The notes under the pieces are model-generated. The model searched no databases, was not told the origin of the DNA, and saw only the letters and a program-made list of their open reading frames with translations. A DNA stretch of 64,000 nucleotides from Brachycybe producta (taxonomy: Eukaryota; Arthropoda; Diplopoda; Playtdesmida; Andrognathidae). Position numbers and translations under genes: made by a program. The stretch lies in assembly GCA_036925085.1 (NCBI GenBank), contig JAUPFP010000025.1, forward strand, positions 620,001 through 684,000, given 5' to 3'. Positions within the stretch are counted from its first letter, which is position 1; each line of letters begins with the position of its first letter. Positions 49,785 through 60,092 of the stretch are shown piece by piece.

Positions 49785-49809
49785 AGTAAAATTATTTCAT
49801 GATTATTAG

Positions 49810-50148
49810 TAGGGCTCGAATTTTTAATGCATTTTTAATGCATTTAAAATGCATTTTAAGCGATTTTCAAAGCAAATGTTTCTCAATGTGTGGCCCAAGT
49901 GCCAATTGTGAAGTAATCATCATCATTAGAGCAACCTGCAATTATGCTTTTTCTAATCAAAAAGGCTGGTTAGAGGCTAGATATCTGGTTACTATCAGTT
50001 GTCAAATAAGAAAGTTCTATCCTTTAACCAGTGTTTTTGATTGAAAAAAGAAACATAACTGTTGGTTGATCTGAAAGAAATGGGGCCACTGATTGGGCCA
50101 CTGGTTCAGAAACATTTTCCTAGATTTTGCATAAAAATCCGAGCCCTA
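49810..50148. mobile_element. Family F hAT-type MITE
   Basis: TAGGGCTCGAATTTTTAATG (with an extra AATGCATTTTTAATGCATTT expansion) ... CATAAAAATCCGAGCCCTA. It sits in the loop of the V foldback; no clear target duplication. Confidence 0.78.
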
Positions 50149-50546
50149 TACAAGTCATGAAATAATTTTAGTATATGCACCTACTATAATTCTAACTTAG
50201 GGCCATATTCTAAAACATTACTTTAAAAGCCAAAGTGAAACTTAAAACTAAACCTAAAAACTTTCTATAAAATTAATTTAAAATTTTTAAGATTTGCTTG
50301 ATATTGCATATAAAATCCGATCCCTATTGACTAGTGGTTGTTTTTTTAAAAAAAAATCGACCCGTGATGTTACAGATATTCTGTCTGCAATAAGCAGGAA
50401 AAAAAACATTAATTAATCCTTTGTAGCTTTTAAACATTGCTGTAATTTAGTCTAATTGAAATGTATATATTTTTAAAAGACATTTGGTTAATGAATTTTT
50501 AGACAAAATGCAGATCTGTTATTTTTTGTTCTTCTTCTCAATTAAC

Positions 50547-50903
50547 ATTATTATATATATTAAGCCAGGTCTCTGTGTGTGTGTGTGGAGATAACACTGT
50601 ACAAAAACCTTGAAGCACGTCGGAATTTATATAAATTTAAATGAATAAATGAACCACTTTTTTCTCAAGGTCAACTATATGTTGCACACTCCCCATCCAA
50701 GAACCCCATGATATTAAATTGGAGAGGGGAAAAGGTTGGAAAGTTTAGAAGGGGGTGGGAGAGAGAGAAACGTGGAGGGGAAAAAAAGTGAGAGGGAGTG
50801 ACTAAAATTGAAACGAAAAGAGTAAAAAAAGGAAAAAACGACGCGCATGTGCACAATTGCCTGTGAATTTTGCTTCCATCATTAATGACGGGTTACCCCA
50901 CTA
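50547..50903 (+). mobile_element. Family C Helitron-like element, near full length
   Basis: TTATATATATTAAGCCAGGT, GTGTGTGTGTGTGG, GTTGCACACTCCCCATCCAA, GACGCGCATGTGCACAATTG ... ATTAATGACGGGTTACCCCA CTAG then T. It follows an A, as expected for an A/T target. Confidence 0.88.
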
Positions 50904-51340
50904 GTTTTACTAATAAAAATGGAGAGAAAAAAGCTACAAAGAAAATCTTATTCGTTTTGGGAGCACTTTGTATTTTCTGTCTCTTTTTTGTTGCAATATT
51001 GATTCATGTATATTTTTGATGCCAAAAAGTAGGCAATAATATACTTGGAAAAACACATCTTGGACATTAAGATCCTTTTTTTCTTTCTGCAAAGAAAAGT
51101 AATCTTAGTAAAGGGGTGTTTTATTCTCCTTTATCCACTTTAGAGAATAGAAGTGTTCACTTAAATATCACTGCCACCAGGGCGGCGCTGCATGCAAAGA
51201 GGGCTAAATTACACTCCAGCTAAGTACAATATGTGTAATTATGATGCAAGTAATAATAATGCAAGTAGAATTATTTTGTCCTTGTAGCATTATAGATGGC
51301 GCCACTAGCCCTCCTCTCGTAGAAATGTAATTAGACACTC
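50904..51340. other. Unique sequence with paired GGCGC sites
   Basis: Contains GCCACCAGGGCGGCGCTGCA at 51174 and TAGATGGCGCCACTAG at 51294; otherwise nothing recognised. Confidence 0.4.
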
Positions 51341-51346
51341 TTCAAC

Positions 51347-51508
51347 ACAGGCATCTGTAGACAGCTTCAGAGTTTCTTTGGCTCCGCCCTTTTATATGAG
51401 TGTCAGACCACAAATATCAACCAATTAGAAATGAAAAGGACGGGGCAATGTGACATCAGACCCAGTAACAAACCAATTAGAAATGGATGACGCTCATAAA
51501 AGGGCATA
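51347..51508. mobile_element. Family D, D2 subtype, 3'-truncated
   Basis: ACAGGCATCTGTAGACAGCT ... GGACGGGGCAATGTGACATC ... GACGCTCATAAAAGGGC, then lost. Confidence 0.72.
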
Positions 51509-51534
51509 AAAAAAGTTAAAAACGATGATCTATT

Positions 51535-52345
51535 TAAAGTTGGGTCATTTTCAAACTCAAATAAAAAGAAAGCTGATTTTGAAAGATATTAACGTGAAAA
51601 ATACTCTTAAGTGATTGAACAACCCTTCTAGTTTCTAAAACACATCCAAGTTTTTTTAAGGTGGTTTTGTAAACAAACGCCTCTCAAACTTTGATTATTC
51701 TGTTTTTTTTTCTTCAGAGGAACTTGAATGTGTTTTAGAAACTAGAAAGGTAGCTTCAATCACTTAAGGGTATTTTCTAGAGTTGGGATAAATCCTAAAT
51801 TTTCTCGAATCCTAATCCGAATAATAAAAGATCCTCGAATCTCTCATATAAGAATCCTATAAACAAATAAATGAAATAATATTAAATTATTAATAATAAA
51901 AAACAAAGTGTGGCACTTAGGGTCGCCACAAGGTGATGATATTGGTGATCCAGGGTACCACCGAAATGGCAACAATCGCCGGTTTTTGTGTTAGTCAAAG
52001 CTTTTATTGGACGTCAATGGAGTTAAAACTAATTTTACCAAAAATTTTAACAGTTTTTTTAAGGTTAGGATTCGAGAGATTCGAAAGACGAAAAAAGCGC
52101 GAAGATTCGAGTTTTCGAATCTCGAATATTTTCCAAGATTCGCCGGATTCGAATGTCCCATTGCTAGTATTTTCCTGTTGATAAATTTTAAGATAAGCTT
52201 TTTTTTATGTCAGTTTGAAATTGACCCAATTTTACACGGATATGATAACTTTAATTTGTGTCTATTAAAAAGTTTATTTTGAAAGATGTCAACATGAAAA
52301 TAGTATGAAGCGATTCAGCTATTGTTCTAGTTTCTAATAATTTCT
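51535..52345. repeat. Family A copies, one split by family E
   Basis: A right arm at 51535-51660 is followed by a left arm (51700-51777) cut by the E element; the arm resumes at 52175 (CTGTTGATAAATTTTAAG) and the right arm follows at 52262-52345. Confidence 0.75.
51778..52166. mobile_element. Family E hAT-type MITE with perfect 8-bp target duplication
   Basis: TAGAGTTGGGATAAATCCTA ... GATTCGAATGTCCCATTGCTA. GTATTTTC is repeated at 51770-51777 and 52167-52174, and the target is recognisable as a family A arm. Confidence 0.92.
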
Positions 52346-52734
52346 TCTTTGCATTGCTCTTCTTAAAAAGTAGAATAACTAAAGATCGAAAAAGTTATCT
52401 TAATTTAAAAAAAAAAATATATGAAAAAAAATGTAGGCGTTTAAGTTTGGAATTTTCGGTGTCTTTTGAAATCAATTTGCATATCGTCGTCACTCGAGAA
52501 TTTAATCAACTCCCTTAATATAATTTTGATGCTGGTTATACGTGATGTAAATTATAACAAGAGAAAGAGAGAGAGAGAGAGAGGAGTGAATGAATATTTT
52601 TGGAAATATATAAAAAACTAGAAGGCATTTTTTAAAGGTTATAAAGGGTCCCATACTTAAAAAGTAGAGGAGGCTGCAAGAAAAAGGCTCAAAACACAAT
52701 TGAAATACATTAAGAAGTGTTTTAGCAAGTAACT

Positions 52735-52830
52735 TTTAATGAGAAGATATCGAACTTATTTTAGAAACCAGAAACGGGTAATTGAATCACTTAAGAAGAA
52801 TTTCGTGTTGATATTTTTTTTTCTAAAATA
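52735..52830. repeat. Family A left arm
   Basis: TTTTAGAAACCAGAAACGGG followed by TTGAATCACTTAAGAAGAAT and TTCTAAAATAAACTTTT. Confidence 0.6.
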
Positions 52831-52887
52831 AACTTTTATCTACTTTTTAAAAGTTTTTAGAAGAACTTTGTCATAATTTGCAAAATG

Positions 52888-52953
52888 TGTTCTACGGAGC
52901 CCCTTGAAGGGCAAACAAACAATATGTCGAATTCAATTTATTCAGTTAATAAT
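52888..52953. repeat. Family B fragment ending at a family C insertion
   Basis: GTTCTACGGAGCCCCTTGAA ... TTCAATTTATTCAGTTAATAA, the same B breakpoint used by the C copy at 38.6 kb. Confidence 0.75.
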
Positions 52954-53302
52954 TATATATATTAAGCCAGGTATGTGTGTGTGTGTGATTAATGCTGTAC
53001 AAACAAGGACAAAAACCTTGAAGCATGTCGAAATTTATATAAATTTAAATGAATAAATGAACCGTTTTTTTTTCAAGGTCAACTATGTGTTGCACACTCC
53101 CCATCCAAGAACCCCATGATATTAAATTGGAGAGTGGAAAAGGTTGGAAAGTGTAGAAGGGGGGGGGGGAGAGAAACGTGGAGGGGAGAAAAAGTGGGAG
53201 GGGGTGACTGAAATTGAAATGAAAGGAGAAAAAAAGAAAAAAACGACGCGCATGCGCACACCAGAGAAAATGAGTTTTTCATTTTCTCTGGTGTGCGCAT
53301 GC
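52954..53302 (+). mobile_element. Family C Helitron-like element ending in a 24-bp perfect hairpin
   Basis: TTATATATATTAAGCCAGGT ... GAAACGTGGAGGGGAGAAAA ... then 53250-53273 (GCATGCGCACACCAGAGAAA.ATGA) exactly complementary to 53279-53302. The normal CACAATTGCCTG / CCCGTCAT hairpin / CTAG end is absent. Confidence 0.78.
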
Positions 53303-53369
53303 AAAATATGCAAATTGAAAGACTGATTGGAATAGAACTGTGAATTTGTGAATAATGTGTTTAAGAAAC

Positions 53370-54330
53370 AACATTAAGAAGAAAAATTGAAAGTGTATTA
53401 TAAAACTAGAAGAGTAAAATATATTAAGTGATTTTGTAAACTAAATATGTTAAGATGATTTTCATGGTGTTGTTATATTTTAAAATAAACTTTTGATGGA
53501 AGTCCAGACTGCCATAAAAAATGAATTATTTATAAAAAAAAATGTATTTGAAAATACGTCTTATTTTGTTCATTTACTATTCTAGTTTCCAAACATACTT
53601 TGAAATGTGAATTTCTCCTTAAGTTGGTTTTCCAAATGGAATCAATAATGTTGTTATTTCCTGTGTTCTTTAAATAAACAGGAAATAAAAACTAGAATAA
53701 TAAATAAATCGAATATAAATTGTGTGAAGAAAGTGTAAAACGCATTTCGAACTCTTGATTATTCTGTTTTTCAGGAGCAAAATTAAGAGAGAAACTTGAA
53801 AGTGTTTTTTTTAGAAACTAGAAGGGTTCCTCAATCTCTTAATGGTGATTTCATGTTGATATTTTTTTAAAATTTTTTTTTTAATTCTTCTAGTTTATAA
53901 ATATCTTTCAATTACACTGAAAGGTGGTGCTTCTTAAAAAGTTTGAAAATCTTATAATTGTTACGGAGTGCATTCACCTAACTCTAATTCTAAAAAAATA
54001 CTTGAAAGTTTTAGAAACTAGAAGGGTAGATCATTCGTTTCAATCATTTCAATATAAAGCTCAAAATCGTCTGCTTCAAATTGGGTTATTTTTCAAACTG
54101 TGACATAAAAAGCTTATTTTGAAAGATATCAAACATGAAAATAGCCTTAAGCAATTGAGCTACCCTTTCTAGTTTATAAAATTTTTTTCAAGTTTCTCTT
54201 CATTTTCCTCTTCTGAGTTCGAGAGAGGCGTTTACAGCTTAAAACCACCTTATAAGTGATTGAGTTACCCGTCTAGTTTTTTTAAAACATATTCAAGTTT
54301 CTCTTTTATTTTGCATCATGAAAAATCTAA
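53370..54330. repeat. Cluster of family A arms
   Basis: Arms at 53370-53480 (left), 53570-53620 (right), 53755-53880 (left), 54005-54060 (left), 54105-54195 (right), and 54250-54325 (right). The right arm at 54195-54250 continues into GAGAGGCGTTTACAGCTTAA, which marks the outer end of the family. Confidence 0.6.
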
Positions 54331-54509
54331 TAATCAAGACTTGAGACGTTTTCTACTTTAAAACCCATCTTATAATAAAACATTTATAAGAAATAAGGAG
54401 AAAGAGCATTAAAGTCCGCCCCCATAGATGTTATTTTGACAATAAATAGACCCAGGGTCCTAACTCTTGTCACACATTTTATGATTATATTATATGAATA
54501 ATAATAATA

Positions 54510-54580
54510 ATAATGGGTCTCTATGACGTCACACGCGTTGGTGTTCAACTTCATTTGTGACGTCATCATAGAAGACCATC
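54510..54580. promoter_or_regulatory. Paired TGACGTCA (CRE-like) sites
   Basis: ATGACGTCACACGCG at about 54522 and GTGACGTCATCATAG at about 54557 are two perfect TGACGTCA palindromes 35 bases apart, at the start of a CpG-containing unique stretch (54520-54780). Possible promoter; no gene is convincing downstream. Confidence 0.3.
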
Positions 54581-55110
54581 CTCCGCTTTTTTCCGTTCGC
54601 TTCTTCCCTTATTATAGTGAGCTTTTTCACCGTTCAAAGTTATCTCTTTTATCCGCTCTTTTTTGTTCATTTGACGCGCGGTCTTTTTTTCGCTCTCTCT
54701 ATGACTATGCGGAGTTTAATTTCAATGGAGATGTGGTGTTTGTAAGACGGATGCAGCACTGAGGAAACTCGGCTTCTTGCTATTTGGTTTTCCCATTGAC
54801 TAGAGGATTTTTAGGTTCATTTTTTTTTACAAAAAAAAATAAGGTGATTTTTCTGACGGATGAGATTTTTTTTTCTGTGTTGGTTCTTCATATTTTCTTA
54901 TATTTTTTTATAAATTTTATTTATGGATGGTTCAATTTTGGTCACATCTTTTGTTAATTTTTGTTTAAAAATCTTCAACTCATTTTTAAATTATTATTTT
55001 AAGTTTTTTTTAACAAAACTTTTGGTAAGTTTCAATTTTGTTTTAATAATTTTTCGTTTTTGAATTTTTGGTCGTTCAACTTTTAAAGAGCAAACAATTT
55101 TTTTAAGAAG
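54581..55110. other. Unique sequence, possible transcript leader
   Basis: 54580-54780 has higher G+C and a 79-codon frame from ATG 54523 with no recognised homology. After 54800 it becomes AT-rich with nothing recognisable. Confidence 0.35.
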
Positions 55111-55119
55111 CAAAAACTT

Positions 55120-56105
55120 TAAAGATTATTTGAAACTAGAAGAGTCAACGAAAAGAATGAATTTAATTTCATGTTAATATCTTTCAAAATAAACTTTTTT
55201 ATAGCGGTTTGAAAAAAAATAAAATAAAATAAAAGGCAAAACTTGGAAAGTGTAAAAAAATAATTAAATTTGAACATTTTCAAACTGCAATAAAATGTTT
55301 ATTTTGAAAAAATATTGATAGCTTTTTATTATAAACTAGAATAGTAAGAGATTGTACAATAAATATACATGACATCTTTCAAAATAAACTTTTTATTATT
55401 AGCAGTTTGAAGAAGAAAAAAAAACTTGAAAAGTGCAAAAATCAAAGGTTTCAAATTTGAACAAATTCAAATGTCAATAAAATGTTTATTTTGAAAGATT
55501 GTTAGAAACTATGATAAGTATAGGTGAATTAATTTTCATTATGACATCTTTCAAAATAAACTTTTTATGACAAGTTTGAAAATCACTTTATTTTCTAAAA
55601 AGTTAATTAGGAAAGATAATCGTGTTGAAAATACTTTGAGGAAATTCATTCAATTTACTATTCTAGTTTCTAACAAATTTAAAGTGTTTTTTAATTTTCA
55701 TGACATTATCTTTAAGAATTAACTTTCATGACATTTGTTTGAAAATCCTTTTTATTTAAGTTAATTCTTAAAGATATTGTCATGAAAATTACGAAAAAAC
55801 ACTTTAAATTTGTTAGAAACTAGAATAGTAAATGAATGTCCTCAAAGTATTTTCAACACGATTATCTTTTTTGACGTATTTTGAATATGAAAAAAAAAGA
55901 AAATTATTTTTTCAAACTTGTCATACGAGTGTAAAAGTTAATTTTTTTTAAAGATATTGTTATGAAAATTAAGAATAAGGACTTAAATTTGTTAAAAACT
56001 AGAATAGAAAAATGAATTTGCTATAGAAAAGATAACACGATGAAAATATTTTTAACCACATTTATTTACTATTCTAGTTTCTAAAGAAACTTTTGAAAGT
56101 GACGA
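55120..56105. repeat. Cluster of diverged family A-like foldbacks
   Basis: Arms with TTAGAAACTAGAATAGTAA or its complement recur at 55125, 55330, 55500, 55665, 55812, 55990 and 56065, with CTTTCAAAATAAAC between them. The subfamily reads CTAGAATAGTAAATGAA instead of CTAGAAGGGTAGCTCAA. Confidence 0.65.
55611..55870. repeat. Long palindrome, about 110-bp arms
   Basis: GAAAGATAATCGTGTTGAAA..ATACTTTGAGG at the left is mirrored by CCTCAAAGTATTTTCAACAC..GATTATCTTTT at the right, and the arms continue nearly without mismatch to a roughly 35-base loop around 55735. Confidence 0.85.
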
Positions 56106-56494
56106 AATGTTCTCTTAGAAATTCAATTTGACTTATTCTCATTGTCACACACTTAATATAAATTTGAGTAAAAAATGTCAGTCTTTTTCAGTTATTTTCA
56201 AACATCCTCCTTCTCCTCCTTTTTAACACTAAAATTTATGGATCTTTTTGAATTGTGTTTGTATTATTGTTAAGATGGGGAATGAGGGTGCTGGGGTGGG
56301 CCATTATGATGAATTCATGGGTCCAATAAAAACCGCCATGAAAAATAGACGAAAAAAAAAGCCTCATAACACAGACAAAAGATGAAGAAGTTTGTTTGAA
56401 AAAGATCGCACTTTTTAAAACTTGACACTTGGTTTTTGAAGAGATATCTTCCTTTTTCATCAGAGTCCAATTTTTTTTGGCGGGGGGGGGGCGG

Positions 56495-57020
56495 AATTAG
56501 TGGCGCAGAATGAGCGCCACGAATTGATCAAACGCCAAACTGAATAAACGAATAGACCCTCCACATTTAAAAATTTTATTAAAACCACCAAAAATATAAT
56601 TCATTTGGCCTCAAAGCTTTAATATGGCGCGTAAAGGTGGCGTGTGTGACTGCGCCTCAAAGGCGCCCAATAAGGCGAAGAGCCTTAAATGAACCAAGAT
56701 CTTTTTTTAAACATAAGGGCCTACAGTACTCCTTCTCAATCATTTTGGAATAAGCAGCTGAATTGAACAAACGCCAAACTTTGGCGCTTGGTCAATTTGG
56801 CGCATTTAATCCAACCATACTTTCTCGAGAGGGTTAAATAGAACATGGTGAGCTCAGAGCTAATAACTAGCTAATTTTGCGCCCGTGGCAATAATAAAAT
56901 TGGCGCCTCCTTAGTATTATCATTCTAGTTATTTTGCGGCTCTTAATTTCTGCGCCCTTGAGCTTTCCTCTGCTCGAGGCAGGCGCCTCACTCGTCTTGC
57001 CCTAGTTATTGGCTCTGGGC
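56495..57020. repeat. GGCGC-rich region
   Basis: GCGCC/GGCGC occurs more than ten times (GTGGCGCAGAATGAGCGCCA, GGCGCGTAAAGGTGGCG, CAAAGGCGCCCAATAAGGCG, AACGCCAAACTTTGGCGCTT, CAGGCGCCTCACTCG) in otherwise AT-rich DNA. Part is palindromic; no reading frame. Confidence 0.55.
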
Positions 57021-57097
57021 GACCTTCAGTGTGAAGATCATAATATAAAGATGTATTTATGAGGCTTTCTTTGGCCGCTTCGTATTTAAGAAGAAAA

Positions 57098-57477
57098 TGG
57101 CAAAATCAAGCACATTCGGAATTACTTTTATTTTGAACAATCATATATCAAAGAAGGCTTAGATCAATTAAAACTTCTTGATTGTTTACAACATAAACTA
57201 GGTTTTGTTATCTAGACACACAGCCAATAATAACAATACTGTTGTTTGTTTCCGGATTTTTCCGGTTTAAAAAAAACTAGATAATTTTTGGCAAAATCAA
57301 GCGCATTCGGGAATTATTTTATTTTGAACAATTATCAAAGCATTCTTAGAACAATCAAAACTTCTTGATTGTTTACAACATAAAATAGGTTTTCTTATCT
57401 AGGCACACAGCCAATAATAACAGTACTGTTGTTTGTTTCCGGATTTTTCCGGTTTCAAAAAAAAACTAGATTATTGT
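57098..57477. repeat. Tandem duplication, two units of about 190 bp
   Basis: 57098-57291 and 57292-57477 share GGCAAAATCAAGC, AACTTCTTGATTGTTTACAA, ACACAGCCAATAATAACA and GTTTCCGGATTTTTCCGGTT, with an estimated identity near 88%. Confidence 0.9.
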
Positions 57478-57792
57478 TGGTGTCTGGTTTTTTATTGGAT
57501 AGTAAATTGGCGTTTTTAATTAGTAGGCCTATTTATAGTTAAAATTTTTGCATATTTGCCTGTCAAAAATGACGTAGACCCTATTTAGTGAATTTTTATG
57601 TTTCTAAATTGTTCCATATTTGTGTGTCTGGCTTTGACTAGTCATTTTAATTAAATATTAAACATTTTTGGGGGGGAATTTTTTTTTGTGTGGTGATTTT
57701 TCCAACAGTGAGAATGAAGATTGTAAAACAGTCCAAATTGGCCATTTACACTATGTCGTAATTACAACCGAGTCTCGAGTTTTAACCCTTTA

Positions 57793-57972
57793 GGCCTTGT
57801 TTCTACTGAGGTGAAAATTTGAACATTTTGAAAATTTCAACTTGTGAAAAATAGAAGAAACGTGGCCACCGCCCATTTACTATCATAGGCGAAAGGCCCA
57901 CGTTTCTTCTATTTTTTGCAAGTTGTGAATTTTCAAAAAGTTCACATTTTTACCTCAGTGGAAACAAGGCTT
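57793..57972. mobile_element. Family K PIF/Harbinger-type MITE with TTA duplication
   Basis: GGCCTTGTTTCTACTGAGGT ... CCTCAGTGGAAACAAGGCT, TTA outside both ends. The middle CGTGGCCACCGCCCATTTAC is shared with the copy at 28233. Confidence 0.85.
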
Positions 57973-58009
57973 TAGAAGTTGATTTTTTTTAGAAGTTGCT
58001 TTTATTATT

Positions 58010-58430
58010 TTATTCAGAAAAAATTGAAAAAAAAATGTTTCTAAAAACTAGAATGCTAGCTGAATCACTTAATAGTATATTTTCATATTTTAATATCTTT
58101 CAAAATAAACTTTTTATTTATAAAAAAAAAATGAACAAAAATGTCACCTGGTTATAAAATTGGGCAATTTTTTTTTTGTTAAAACTGACATATTAATCTC
58201 TTAATGGTATTTTCATGTTAATATAATTTCAAAATAAGCCTTTTTATGTCAGTTTAAAAATGACCCAACTTATAAACGAGATGATATTTTTTTTTAAAAA
58301 AAGTTTTTTTTTTATTATTAAAAAGTTTATTTTGAAAGATATCAACATGAAAATGTGCCCTTAAGTGATTGAGCCTACCCTTCTAGTTTCTAAAACACTG
58401 TCATTTTTATTTTCATTTTTGCATCGAAGG
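58010..58430. repeat. Family A foldback copy
   Basis: Left arm 58035-58115 (AAAACTAGAATGCTAGCTGA) and right arm 58320-58430 (AAGTTTATTTTGAAAGATAT ... CCCTTCTAGTTTCTAAAACA). The spacer contains another partial arm. Confidence 0.7.
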
Positions 58431-58567
58431 CCATGTTTCCACTGTGGTGAAAATTTGAACTTTTTGTGAACATTTTAGCTGGTGAAAATGGAGGCTACAC
58501 GTTTCTTCTATTTTTCACCAGTTGAAATTTTCAGAAAAGTTTAAATTTTCACCTCAGTGGAAACAGG
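58431..58567. mobile_element. Family K fragment abutting A
   Basis: GGCCATGTTTCCACTGTGGT ... TTTTCACCTCAGTGGAAACA; the right end is cut before AGGCC. Confidence 0.65.
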
Positions 58568-59011
58568 AAATAAAAGATGGAATAATCAAGAGTTCAAGAG
58601 ACAAATTTAAAACCAATTTTATATTAAATCAGAGGATGATTGATAAGATAATCAATCTTAATGAAGAGATAGAAAATATATTTAAAACTATAAGATAAAA
58701 ATTCAGTTCACAAGATAAGTAATGTAAAGTAAGGTAAGATATGATAGATTAGAACAAAAAAAAAAGAAACTTCAATGCAAATAAGATAGAAAGTGTGATA
58801 GTTTCCGCGGTGTGTTGCATGATTGCCTATGTTCAAGGGGTAACATTTGGTTATTAGAAAACCGCCTTCAAAAGAAAACTCATAGAACCTTATGTTGTAT
58901 TACACGTATAATACGAGAAAGAGAGAAAAACAGGGCTAAAGTTTTTTTGTCGATATGTTTTTGCACGCTACATTTAGCTCCGGTTTCAATGATGGCCAGT
59001 AAAGCAGCCAT

Positions 59012-59029
59012 CCATATATGCATATATGG
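59012..59029. repeat. 18-bp perfect palindrome
   Basis: CCATATATGCATATATGG; CC and GG ends around an AT core. Likely incidental. Confidence 0.6.
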
Positions 59030-59160
59030 ACCCTATGTGTATTTGAAACCTATTGTTACCTTATGTAGACTATCTGTCTATCTTTCTATGTTAGACTATT
59101 ATTATGAACTCAATGTGTTTGGTTGAATGTGGTCGTAATTTTCAAACAAAATGGATAGAA

Positions 59161-59180
59161 AGAAAGGGAGAGAACGAGAG

Positions 59181-59262
<82 letters not shown>

Positions 59263-59263
59263 T
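59161..59263. repeat. (GA)n microsatellite with AAAGAGAG interruptions
   Basis: About 100 bases of purines. Confidence 0.96.
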
Positions 59264-59434
59264 GGAAAGGGCAAAAGTTCTAAAAATTTTGACAGACATT
59301 TTACGAGATTTGCTGAAAATAGAAAATCAAAAAAGTTTATTCTTCAAGATTTTTTTTTTTTTTTGGAAATCTTTGATGTAAATCTGGATTTTATTTATGA
59401 GGAAGGGAGTTCAAAAGAATTTTATGTTTTTCAA

Positions 59435-60092
59435 TCAACTGGACTGTTTAGAGGCTATCATTTTTACAATCAATTTAAGGTTTTTTGTTTGGTTTTAGCA
59501 ATTAATTCTGTAGCTCTATTTAAATTTTAGCCTCTAGTTAAGCACAGTTATGCATTGTTTCATTCAATGAGAATGTTCAGAGGCTAGAATTCTTACAGTT
59601 ACTCCAAAGTTGTTGGTGCGATACCACTTGCAATTAAACTAGAGCTCTATTTGAGTTATAGCCTCTAAACATGCATAATTGTGCGTTTCTCATTCAGCGA
59701 GACTGTTTAGAGGCTAACATATTTCTCCAATTATTCCAAAAGTTTTAGTAAAGGTTTATCAAGTGTGCAATATTACAATTAATCTATTTAAATTCTAGCC
59801 TCTAATCATGGGGAAGTGTGCATTTTTTGTTCATTGAGACTGTTTAGAGTAAAAACAGGTCTCACTCAATGAAAAACGCATACTTGTATATGTTTAGAGG
59901 CTAGAATTGTTTCTGTTACTCTTGTGATGTTACAAGTAATAAGAGTTCTAAGTTATAAAACTTGAGTTCTGCTTGGATTCTAGCCTCTAATATTTAGAGG
60001 CTCGAATTTGGTAGTGGGGTTTCAAGTAATAGAAGTTCTAAGTAATTTAACTAGGGGTTCTGCTTGCATTCTAGCCTCTAAGCAGTCTCTTT
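59435..60092. repeat. Array of inverted TTAGAGGCTA / TAGCCTCTAA units
   Basis: GACTGTTTAGAGGCTA-type sites at about 59441, 59570, 59699, 59837, 59890 and 59993 alternate with TAGCCTCTAA-type sites at 59529, 59660, 59799, 59980 and 60071, so each roughly 130-bp unit is a small foldback. It shares the core GACTGTTTAGAGGCTAGA with family L behind SEC16. Confidence 0.75.

Larger units (their letters stand above)
48695..50300. mobile_element. Family V foldback element interrupted by B (with C), S and F
   Basis: The left-arm pieces TTTCACTTTGGCTTAAAGTA..ATTATGGCCCTAA-type (48731-48773), AGTTAGAATCATAGTAGGTG (49352-49371) and AGTAAAATTATTTCATGA (49785-49802) are, once the insertions are ignored, complementary and in order to the continuous right arm at about 50153-50250 (TCATGAAATAATTTTAGTAT, CACCTACTATAATTCTAACT, AGGGCCATATTCTAAAACAT). 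Confidence 0.75.

Noticed and set aside
58812-59126. 104-codon plus-strand frame
   Set aside because: Contains the palindrome CCATATATGCATATATGG and ends in AT-rich sequence; no recognisable domain. I cannot exclude it entirely.
59102-59381. Arg/Glu and Ser/Leu frames on both strands
   Set aside because: Same artefact over a (GA)n tract.
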